A stretch of DNA of 12,812 nt from the NCBI GenBank assembly GCA_934371915.1, contig CAKROE010000063.1, forward strand, positions 1-12,812. Direction: 5' to 3'. Source of the stretch: an uncultured Blautia sp. Its GTDB lineage: Bacteria > Bacillota > Clostridia > Lachnospirales > Lachnospiraceae. The translations under genes and the position numbers were made by a program. Shown here in pieces: positions 6,779 through 12,812 of this stretch. Under the pieces are notes generated by a model. The model had not been told where the DNA came from. It made no database searches and worked only from the letters and a program-made list of their open reading frames with translations. Each line of letters opens with the position of its first letter. The first letter of the stretch is position 1.

Positions 6779-6810
6779 ACGGATATTCGAAAACTGTTTT
6801 CGTAATCCGT
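6779..6810 (-). other. Intercistronic hairpin between GH78 and the HPr-like gene
   Basis: On the minus strand ACGGAT-TA-CGAAAA-CAG-TTTTCG-AAT-ATCCGT forms two 6-bp stems around a small internal loop, beginning 5 bases after the GH78 stop. No U-run follows, so it is unlikely to terminate transcription. It sits in the only sizeable gap of the operon and could stabilise or delimit the upstream message. Confidence 0.55.
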
Positions 6811-6815
6811 TTGTT

Positions 6816-8384
6816 TCAGATAAAATATTTTCTGAGAAGGTAGGTCGGGGTACAGCTCCATGCATGGCAGTAGCTGTTGACAATGCTTCCGCCATACGGA
6901 GACTCTGCCGGATTTTCCGGATTGTAAAGTTCCCAGAAGGTATCTGCTCCATGGCTCAGCATGCCGCCCCAGTAATATTTCATATAATCCATTGCCAGTT
7001 CTTTTTTGCCGCACTTAAGAAGTGCTTCCACAAAATGATGGTTCATATACGGAGAAACCATTCCTTTTTCCGGATTCAGTGCAACGACTTTATCAAGGAT
7101 TTCTGCTCCCTCTTCTGTAGTCACTGCTCCTGCAAGAACCATCCATACCTGACTTGCATAATTGATCTGTTTTTCTTCGCCGCTTACAAACAGGCCACTC
7201 TCTGGATCCAGCAGGTATTTTCTTGCTGCCTCTGTCTTTTCTTTTGCTTCTTTGGCAAAATAAGCAGCCTTTTCTGTATCACCAAGTGCTTCCGCGATCT
7301 TCTGAACTTTTTTGGCACAGTAGATATATACACCCTGCATTGCACTCTGTTTATTAAGTCCGTCGGTCCAGTCAATAAATCCCCAGAAACCTTCGCCATT
7401 TTTCAGCAGATTTTTTTCATCAAACCACTCTTCTGCGATTTCCATCTGACGATATGCACAGGCACTTAAATCTTTTAAGGTTTCTTTGTCACCGGACGCT
7501 TCATAATAATCGTAAAGCGTTGCACCGAAGAACATAGAATAATCAAGAAGGAAAGTATCATCTACGATGAATTTCGGTTCTGTGAAGAGACACGCACTTA
7601 CCTGTCCGTTATCTTTCGTCTGCGCCGCAAAGAGATACAGGCATCTTTTTACGAGATCCATATTGTGGAAAGTTTCATAGTTTGCAAGCGCCTGCAGACG
7701 AAGGTCTCCCAGCCAGAGACGGCGGTCTCTTTTCGGTCCGTCTTCAAATACAGACTGCATGCAGTTTTGCAGCGTGCGGAGGCTCACACGGTCAAGTCTT
7801 CTGATTATCTCATCATCGCTCTTTACCGGTTCCACATCTTCGATACGAACTGCTGAAACACTGGTACAGCTTACATCTTCAACAACGAGCTGCCATTTCA
7901 GGGAAGTATCGATTGCCTCGATCTCCATGTAACGGAATGCATATCTTCTCGGAAGTTTCAGCTCTGCCGGAAGAACATCCACATGTATAAATTCTTCCTG
8001 GATCCAGCCGCGGCTGATCCATCCGTCATAGTCTTTTGAATCCTCTGTAATTTCTTTTGCGATCTCTGCAAATTTCAGTCTGAAAAAAGCCGGTGCATCC
8101 TGTGGGCTTCCCACGGAATTTAATTTCAGTGTGACATATCCTACCTGATGATCACCGAAATCCAGACAGATCTTATCTCCTTTTGCAAGATGACAGGATG
8201 AAAGATTTTCGATGTCGTCCTTCTTATTAACATCCGGATATATATTTTCTGTTTTTACGATATCTACAATGGAAACAGGGCGAACTACAGTCTCAAGAAG
8301 CTTCGGCGCGCATGCCTCTGCTTTTTCCACAAATGCATCATTGGTCACACGGACCATGTTAAGGTCTATACTTACCTCTGCCAT
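6816..8384 (-). CDS. GH78-type alpha-L-rhamnosidase-like glycoside hydrolase, short form
   Basis: A 522-residue (alpha/alpha)6-barrel hydrolase. The GH78 catalytic signature is DGPKRDRRLWLGD at 215-227, with acidic residues 215, 220 and 227 spaced like the three acids of characterised rhamnosidases; Asp220 replaces the more common Glu. GFWGFIDWTDG (332-342), a late Glu485 in DTFWELYNP (likely base) and CHAWSCTPTYLLRKYF near the end also fit. Only one small N-terminal beta domain precedes the barrel, so it is much shorter than the typical 850-1000 residues. No signal peptide: cytoplasmic. Its ATG overlaps the symporter stop by one base (TAATG), so the two are translationally coupled. The substrate is likely a terminal rhamnose or a related 6-deoxy sugar or hexose; the variant motif leaves specificity open. 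Confidence 0.85.
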   Translation of the reverse strand: MAEVSIDLNMVRVTNDAFVEKAEACAPKLLETVVRPVSIVDIVKTENIYPDVNKKDDIENLSSCHLAKGDKICLDFGDHQVGYVTLKLNSVGSPQDAPAFFRLKFAEIAKEITEDSKDYDGWISRGWIQEEFIHVDVLPAELKLPRRYAFRYMEIEAIDTSLKWQLVVEDVSCTSVSAVRIEDVEPVKSDDEIIRRLDRVSLRTLQNCMQSVFEDGPKRDRRLWLGDLRLQALANYETFHNMDLVKRCLYLFAAQTKDNGQVSACLFTEPKFIVDDTFLLDYSMFFGATLYDYYEASGDKETLKDLSACAYRQMEIAEEWFDEKNLLKNGEGFWGFIDWTDGLNKQSAMQGVYIYCAKKVQKIAEALGDTEKAAYFAKEAKEKTEAARKYLLDPESGLFVSGEEKQINYASQVWMVLAGAVTTEEGAEILDKVVALNPEKGMVSPYMNHHFVEALLKCGKKELAMDYMKYYWGGMLSHGADTFWELYNPENPAESPYGGSIVNSYCHAWSCTPTYLLRKYFI

Positions 8385-9739
8385 TATGCGTTTGCTCTCC
8401 TTTCATCAAGTTCTTTGATGATCTGCGGATAAATGTTATCCAGATCATAGAACATCATAGTAACAATTGTTGCAATATTTGTGATAATCGGAACCCAGAT
8501 GTACATAGCGGTGATATAGTGCTGTGCTGTTACTGTCTGGACTGTCTGGTTTGCATCAAATCCACCAAACTGGAGAAGTGCTGCACCAATACTGCTGGCA
8601 ATTGCCATACCGACTTTACCGACAAAACCGTTCACTGCGGAAAGAGTTCCGGCTGTGTTGACACCGCTTTTCCATTCACCATAGTCAACCGGGTCAGGCT
8701 GCATTGCGAAATGCATGCTTCCCTTCAGACCATATCCTGCTGCTGCGATCACTGCACCTGCAAGAAGTACCGGCACATTTGTTCCTCCGAAGAAAATGAT
8801 CAGAAGACCACCCATATGTACAAAGCTTCCTCCAACCATCAGATTTCTCTTCGTTGTCAGTTTTACGAGAAATGGTGCACAGAGATTTGTTACGATCGGG
8901 ACAAGTGTTGTAATCGTCGCAACAATCTGTACCAGCGTTGTGTTCTGTACAACATATAAAAAATAATAAATAACCGCACTTGCCTGAATTACATAGCCGC
9001 CGAAAAACCATACGATATTCAGTGCAAAAAGTTTCCACGGTTTGTTGTGGAGCAGGCAGGAAATGTTTGCTTTCAGACTGACTTTTTCCTGTTTGATCAC
9101 AACACGTTCTTTTGTATTAAAGAAGCAGAAGAAAAAAACAAGGCATCCGATGACACCAAAGATCATCATAACAATACGGAAACCAAGTGCTTCGTTACCG
9201 TTTCCGAATTTATCAACAAGTGTCAGGGCAAATGCACTGACTACAGTAGAACCTACAGAGGAAAAGAAAGTTCTGCAGGATGCAAGGACTGTTCTTTCGT
9301 GCGGGTCTTCACTCAGCGCCGGAAGGATAGATGCCATCGGGATATTTACAACAGTGTATGCTGTAGAAAGCAGAATGTAAGATATATATGCGTAGATCAG
9401 CATTCCTGTCTGTCCAATATTCGGGACAGAAAAAGCAACAACCGCTGCCACACCAAACGGAACTGCACCAAACAAAATCCATGGTCTTGATTTACCCCAT
9501 CTTGTGTTTGTCTTGTCGATCAGGAATCCTACGATCAGGTCTGAAATTCCATCAATTACTTTTGTGACAAGGAACATAACACTGACTGCACCTGCATTCA
9601 GATGCATAACGTTTGTGTAAAAATACAGCAGGTACAATGAGATCATCTGCCAGATCAGATTGCAGGCAAAATCGGATGAGCCGTAACCGATTCTCTGACG
9701 CCATAAACCGATTTTTACTTTCTTTTCAACTTCATTCAT
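8384..9739 (-). CDS. GPH-family glycoside/sugar:cation symporter
   Basis: A 451-residue inner-membrane transporter with about twelve hydrophobic segments, of the glycoside-pentoside-hexuronide:cation symporter family (MelB, UidB, YicJ). Diagnostic features are the N-terminal YGSSDFACNL, the first loop DKTNTRWGKSRPWILFG with its conserved charged residues, and DPVDYGEWKSG in the second half. The start was placed at the ATG at 9739, with GGAGG 8 bases upstream; the in-frame ATG at 9769 would put that ribosome site inside the gene. As first gene of the operon it most likely brings in the substrate of the GH78 and GH3 enzymes. Its partner substrate cannot be told from sequence; beta-glucuronides, glycosides and oligosaccharides are all carried by family members. 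Confidence 0.94.
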   Translation of the reverse strand: MNEVEKKVKIGLWRQRIGYGSSDFACNLIWQMISLYLLYFYTNVMHLNAGAVSVMFLVTKVIDGISDLIVGFLIDKTNTRWGKSRPWILFGAVPFGVAAVVAFSVPNIGQTGMLIYAYISYILLSTAYTVVNIPMASILPALSEDPHERTVLASCRTFFSSVGSTVVSAFALTLVDKFGNGNEALGFRIVMMIFGVIGCLVFFFCFFNTKERVVIKQEKVSLKANISCLLHNKPWKLFALNIVWFFGGYVIQASAVIYYFLYVVQNTTLVQIVATITTLVPIVTNLCAPFLVKLTTKRNLMVGGSFVHMGGLLIIFFGGTNVPVLLAGAVIAAAGYGLKGSMHFAMQPDPVDYGEWKSGVNTAGTLSAVNGFVGKVGMAIASSIGAALLQFGGFDANQTVQTVTAQHYITAMYIWVPIITNIATIVTMMFYDLDNIYPQIIKELDERRANA

Positions 9740-9832
9740 TTTTATAACCTCCAAATTTCTTTCTGACATTACTTTACTTCTTTTTTACATTTCTTCCTAT
9801 TGTGATTTTTTTTGTAAAACACTGACTTTTTT

Positions 9833-9867
9833 TTCGATTCAGATAATGCTATACTGAAAATATCGAA
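9833..9867. repeat. Imperfect inverted repeat over the araC-type promoter
   Basis: TTCGAT (9833-9838) pairs with ATCGAA (9862-9867), and inside it TTCAG (9838-9842) pairs with CTGAA (9854-9858); the two centres are 2 bases apart. The structure straddles the -10 hexamer and could be a regulator site. AraC-type proteins more often bind direct repeats, so this is tentative. Confidence 0.35.
9847..9855 (+). promoter_or_regulatory. Extended -10 promoter of the AraC-type regulator gene
   Basis: TGC followed by TATACT makes an extended -10 element; no recognisable -35 lies 16-18 bases upstream, where the sequence is a T-run. Transcription would begin near 9862, about 70 bases before the ATG at 9931. 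Confidence 0.6.
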
Positions 9868-9930
9868 TTGCGAAACGACATCTGTTATATAAGAAGCAAG
9901 TCTGATCTATCAATATTTTGAGGGGCATTT

Positions 9931-10983
9931 ATGAAACTTACAAGAGAGGATTTTCGAAATTATATTAAGGAATACTGTGACGACGAAATTTTTTACAGAG
10001 ATTTGTATTTTCAGGAAAAAAATCATCCTGAAACCTTTCATGAATACTGTCTGAATCTGGATCGGCAGTTTATTTCCGCTCACCGTTTTTTTGTACCGGA
10101 ACTTCAGAAAGAAGCATGGTATCCTTATATGGAAGAAAAGGATCTCTTCGGCGATCTGGCCGGAAATATCATGTTCTCAAAGCATTACCGGTATACACCG
10201 ATATTTGATCATGAGCATGAGTTTTTTGAGATTATCTGCGTATATGAAGGAACTGCCCATACAACAATCCAGGGAATGTCTCACGAACTCCATACCGGAG
10301 ATATCTGCATCATACCACCACATACCACGCACAGTATCGGAATTTTTGATGACAGTCTCGCTTTTAATATCCTGGTCCGTGGCTCTACTTTTCAGTCCAC
10401 TTTTTTCCAGTCATTGACTGCCGACAGCGCTCTTGCCCATTTTTTTGCCCATGTACTTTATCGTAAAACTGAGGGGAATTATCTAATTTTTCATACTTTT
10501 GATGATATCCGCATCCGTGACATGCTGGAAAATCTTTATATCGAATATCTCGGGCATGAAAAATACAGCTACACGTTCCTGAATTCCATGCTGATCATGT
10601 TCTGGGCAATGCTTCTGCGCTATCACGAAAATGATATTGAGTCCATTCTCACAAAAGATACCGGAAGCGGCTCTATGACAGAAATTCTGAATTATCTGAA
10701 TCATCATTATCAGAATGCTACTCTTGGAAGCACCGCGGAACATTTTGGCTACAGTACTTCGCATTTCAGTACACTGATAAAAGAAGGAACCGGCCAGACT
10801 TTTCTTCAGATCATCCGTGACATTAAGCTGAACCAGGCATGCCGCGCGCTCCGTGAGACCAAACTCAGCAACCACGCAATCTGTGAGCTGGTCGGCTATG
10901 AATCACCGGAGCATTTTATGCGTACTTTTAAGAAAGCCTACGGGATCACTCCGGGCGAATACCGCAAAAAACATAAAAATTAA
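9931..10983 (+). CDS. AraC-family transcriptional regulator with cupin sensor domain
   Basis: A 350-residue DNA-binding regulator. An N-terminal helical extension (1-80) precedes a cupin-like sugar-sensing domain (about 90-150; DHEHEFFEIICVYEG, then GDICIIPPHTTHSI). The C-terminal 100 residues form the double helix-turn-helix of the AraC/XylS family, with GYSTSHFSTLIKEGTG (273-288) and the hallmark VGYESPEHFMRTFKKAYGITPGEY split over both HTHs (321-344). GAGGGG lies 5 bases before the ATG. It is transcribed away from the glycoside operon and most likely activates it when the inducer is present. The 14-base gap to the MATE gene indicates co-transcription with it. Confidence 0.95.
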   Translation: MKLTREDFRNYIKEYCDDEIFYRDLYFQEKNHPETFHEYCLNLDRQFISAHRFFVPELQKEAWYPYMEEKDLFGDLAGNIMFSKHYRYTPIFDHEHEFFEIICVYEGTAHTTIQGMSHELHTGDICIIPPHTTHSIGIFDDSLAFNILVRGSTFQSTFFQSLTADSALAHFFAHVLYRKTEGNYLIFHTFDDIRIRDMLENLYIEYLGHEKYSYTFLNSMLIMFWAMLLRYHENDIESILTKDTGSGSMTEILNYLNHHYQNATLGSTAEHFGYSTSHFSTLIKEGTGQTFLQIIRDIKLNQACRALRETKLSNHAICELVGYESPEHFMRTFKKAYGITPGEYRKKHKN

Positions 10984-10997
10984 TCGAGGTTTATGTT

Positions 10998-12353
10998 ATG
11001 TGTGAAAATATGAAACCGAAAGCCCGTTCCATTGATATGGTAACGGGTTCTTTATGGAAAAATATTTTTTTCTTCAGCATTCCGCTGATGTGCTCCCAGC
11101 TTCTGGAGGTTATGTTCAATTTAAGTGATGTTGCTGTTGTCGGACATTTTGCCGATTACAAAGCACTCGGTGCTGTTGGTTCCACTACCCTTCTGGTCAC
11201 CTTGTTTACCGGATTTCTGATTGGTATGGGCAGCGGTGTCAATGTCCGCGTCGCGCATGCACTTGGTGCAAAAAATCACGAAAATACCGTAGAGACCATA
11301 CAGACTTCTCTTTTTCTCTGTACATTGATCGGGCTTCTGATCGGGGCAGTCTGTTTCTTCTTTTCAGGAGGAATGCTCCGACTTTTAAATACAAAAGAAG
11401 ATCTGATTGATCAGGCTGCACTCTACCTTCGGATTTATGCGCTCTGTATGCCGGCAATGGGAATCTATAATTTCGGTAATGGTGTTTTGAGTGCACGTGG
11501 CGAAACGAAGCGACCGCTTTATTATCTCGCGATTGCCGGTGTATTAAACGTACTTCTTAACCTGTTTTTTGTCATTGTATTTCATATGGCGGCTGCAGGT
11601 GTGGCAACTGCAACTGCGATTGCCCAGTATGTTTCTGCAGGCCTTATCATGATTCATCTCATACGGCGAAAAGATGAATGTCATGTTTCCTTAAAAAATA
11701 TCCGTTTTCACAGAGATGCCGGTGTACGTGTTCTGATGATCGGTATCCCTGCCGGAATCCAGAGTGCCGTTTTTGCTATTGCCAATCTTTTTGTACAGGC
11801 AGGGGTTAACTCCTTCAATACTATTACAGTCTCCGGAAATGCAGCTGCCACCAATGCGGATTCACTGATTTTTAACGTGTTATATGCTTTTTATACAGGC
11901 TGTTCCAGTTTCATGAGCCAGAATTACGGTGCCAGGAACAAAAAAAGAGTTTTAAAAAGCTATTTTGTCTGTCTTTTTTACTCTTTCTCTGCAAGTGTCC
12001 TTCTGGGTGTGCTGCTGTTTGTTTTCGGTCATCAGTTTCTTTCATTGTTTGCAACTGACACGGCAGTCATCGATGCCGGCATGCAGAGAATACGAATTAT
12101 GGCTTTTTCCTATGCAGTATCCGTATTTATGGACTGCACAACTGCAGCATCACGTGGAATCGGCAAAACGATTGTCCCGACCATCATTATCCTCCTCGGT
12201 TCCTGTGCCTTCCGTATCATATGGATCTACACGATCTTTGCCTGGATTCATACGATTCCGTCACTTTATCTGCTGTATGTTTTTTCGTGGCTCATCACTT
12301 CAGCCGCAGAAATCATTTATTTTACCATAAGCTATCGGAAACTTAAGTGTTAA
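10998..12353 (+). CDS. MATE-family multidrug/metabolite efflux transporter
   Basis: A 451-residue membrane protein with about twelve hydrophobic segments in two repeated halves, typical of MATE antiporters that use a Na+ or H+ gradient to expel cationic or aromatic compounds. Visible family features include a short cytoplasmic N-terminus, MFNLSDVAVVGHF in helix 2, GMGSGVNVRVAHALGAK after helix 3, and in the second half FYTGCSSFMSQNYGARNKKR. GAGG lies 8 bases before the chosen ATG. It follows the AraC-type gene by 14 bases, so it should share its promoter. Its linkage to a glycoside-import operon suggests export of a released aglycone, but a general drug pump is equally compatible. I see no convincing GC-rich terminator after it, only T-rich runs at 12364-12390. 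Confidence 0.94.
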   Translation: MCENMKPKARSIDMVTGSLWKNIFFFSIPLMCSQLLEVMFNLSDVAVVGHFADYKALGAVGSTTLLVTLFTGFLIGMGSGVNVRVAHALGAKNHENTVETIQTSLFLCTLIGLLIGAVCFFFSGGMLRLLNTKEDLIDQAALYLRIYALCMPAMGIYNFGNGVLSARGETKRPLYYLAIAGVLNVLLNLFFVIVFHMAAAGVATATAIAQYVSAGLIMIHLIRRKDECHVSLKNIRFHRDAGVRVLMIGIPAGIQSAVFAIANLFVQAGVNSFNTITVSGNAAATNADSLIFNVLYAFYTGCSSFMSQNYGARNKKRVLKSYFVCLFYSFSASVLLGVLLFVFGHQFLSLFATDTAVIDAGMQRIRIMAFSYAVSVFMDCTTAASRGIGKTIVPTIIILLGSCAFRIIWIYTIFAWIHTIPSLYLLYVFSWLITSAAEIIYFTISYRKLKC

Positions 12354-12390
12354 ATAATTGTCATTTTTTAAAAATTTCATTGTTTTTTTA

Positions 12391-12418
12391 TTGCTTTTAT
12401 TGATGAATTATGTATAAT
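12391..12418 (+). promoter_or_regulatory. Promoter of pckA
   Basis: A perfect TATAAT (12413-12418) lies 16 bases after TTGCTT (12391-12396), a 4/6 match to -35. Transcription should start near 12425, leaving a leader of about 85 bases. Confidence 0.72.
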
Positions 12419-12428
12419 TAACTCTATG

Positions 12429-12451
12429 AGAAGTAGGAGCATTCCACTTCT
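12429..12451 (+). other. Hairpin at the start of the pckA leader
   Basis: AGAAGT-A-GGA-GCAT-TCC-ACTTCT folds into nine base pairs with a single bulged A and a GCAT loop, placed within the first few bases of the predicted transcript. No U-run follows. A second, weaker 5-bp stem (AGCCA 12466-12470 with TGGCT 12480-12484) lies downstream. A 5' end hairpin of this type can protect mRNA from decay; no known riboswitch is recognised. Confidence 0.5.
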
Positions 12452-12511
12452 TAAAGGTTAAAGAAAGCCAGCGTGTAGATGGCTCTATTAAAGAAGAGAG
12501 GTAAATGTAAG

Positions 12512-12812
12512 ATGGCAAAAATCGATTTAACTAAGTATGGCATCACTGGTACAACTGAAATTGTGTACAATCCTTCTTACGAAGTTTTATTCGAGGAAGA
12601 GACCAAAGCAGGTCTTGAAGGATTTGAAGTAGGCCAGGAAACAGAACTTGGCGCTGTTAACGTAATGACTGGTATCTACACAGGACGTTCCCCAAAAGAC
12701 AAATTCATCGTTATGGATGAAAACTCCAAAGATACTGTTTGGTGGACTTCTGATGAATACAAGAACGACAACCATCCTGCAACACAGGAAGCTTGGGCAG
12801 CTTGTAAAGAAC
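12512..12812 (+). CDS. pckA: ATP-dependent phosphoenolpyruvate carboxykinase, N-terminal part
   Basis: The first 100 codons of an enzyme that interconverts oxaloacetate plus ATP and PEP plus CO2 plus ADP; in gut anaerobes it often runs in the PEP-carboxylating direction. The N-terminus (LTKYGITG, then [13 protein letters not shown]) and the strongly conserved [13 protein letters not shown], whose Arg binds substrate, identify the ATP-type family of about 530 residues. The gene is cut by the window edge. A GAGAGG site lies 10 bases before the ATG, and a start-stop pair ATGTAA (12505-12510) sits in between. The gene has its own promoter and is unrelated to the glycoside genes to its left. Confidence 0.96.
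   Translation, partial: MAKIDLTKYGITGTTEIVYNPSYEVLFEEETKAGLEGFEVGQETELGAVNVMTGIYTGRSPKDKFIVMDENSKDTVWWTSDEYKNDNHPATQEAWAACKE

Larger units (their letters stand above)
9740..9930. promoter_or_regulatory. Divergent control region between the symporter operon and the AraC-type gene
   Basis: The 191-base AT-rich gap must hold both divergent start signals. For the plus-strand gene an extended -10 is clear (9847-9855). On the minus strand I find no good promoter: TATAGC (9853-9848) with a weak TTTCGC 16 bases upstream is the best candidate, and it overlaps the opposite -10. A weak operon promoter is what one expects if the AraC-type protein activates it. Long A/T homopolymer runs (9806-9813, 9827-9834) could bend the DNA. 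Confidence 0.55.

Noticed and set aside
6743..6952. Longer N-terminus for the HPr-like protein
   Set aside because: It overlaps the GH78 C-terminus in another frame and ignores the good ribosome site just before 6742; HPr-like similarity begins at the shorter start.
6771..7469. Plus-strand open frame of 232 codons opposite GH78 and the gap
   Set aside because: Cys- and Phe-rich low-credibility translation over a well-supported gene on the other strand.
9740..9930. CcpA-type cre site that might link the HPr-like protein to this operon
   Set aside because: Scanning for TGWAANCGNTNWCA gave only poor matches such as the stretch near 9813.
12354..12390. Possible intrinsic terminator after the MATE gene
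   Set aside because: There are T-runs, but no GC-containing stem precedes them; the A/T-only pairing is too weak to call.
1..12812. CRISPR arrays, tRNA or rRNA genes, insertion-sequence ends, transposases or integrases
   Set aside because: No regularly spaced repeats, cloverleaf or rRNA sequence, terminal inverted repeats or recombinase reading frames were seen.

Overview
The window looks like a chromosomal segment of a gut-type Clostridia bacterium, most likely a Lachnospiraceae member. The reasons are the style of the PEP carboxykinase, DinB and GH3 proteins, the strong Gram-positive Shine-Dalgarno sites, and moderate GC with an AT-rich accessory stretch on the left. This assignment is my judgement from the protein sequences; no search was run.

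Left part (1-2050, minus strand, clearly AT-richer than the rest): an accessory, defence-flavoured patch. It holds the first 50 codons of an unidentified gene running off the left edge with its own strong promoter, a decayed 5' fragment of what looks like a GGRADK-type defence gene, and a complete toxin-antitoxin pair. The pair is in toxin-first order: a small MqsR-like toxin, then a 351-residue antitoxin with an MqsA-like Cys motif, an XRE HTH and a Panacea (SocA-like) domain. Its promoter carries an 18-bp perfect palindrome placed where a repressor would act.

Centre (2054-9739, minus strand): a tight six-gene cluster, 5' to 3': GPH-family sugar/glycoside:cation symporter, GH78 (alpha-L-rhamnosidase-like) hydrolase, HPr-like protein lacking the phosphorylatable histidine, GH3 beta-glycosidase with permuted domain order, DNA polymerase IV (dinB) and a short-chain dehydrogenase. 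It ends in a clear intrinsic terminator that overlaps the last stop codon. Spacings run from a 1-base overlap to 13 bp, except for 73 bp holding a hairpin between GH78 and the HPr-like gene.

Divergent side (9931-12353, plus strand): a cupin/AraC-type regulator and a MATE efflux protein, 14 bp apart. The simplest reading is a unit that imports a plant or secondary-metabolite glycoside carrying rhamnose and glucose, trims it in the cytoplasm (neither hydrolase has a signal peptide), possibly oxidises or reduces a product with the dehydrogenase, and exports the aglycone through the MATE protein, with the AraC protein as the local switch. The substrate is inference.

Right edge (12391-12812, plus strand): promoter, structured leader and first 100 codons of pckA (ATP-type PEP carboxykinase), a core-metabolism gene.
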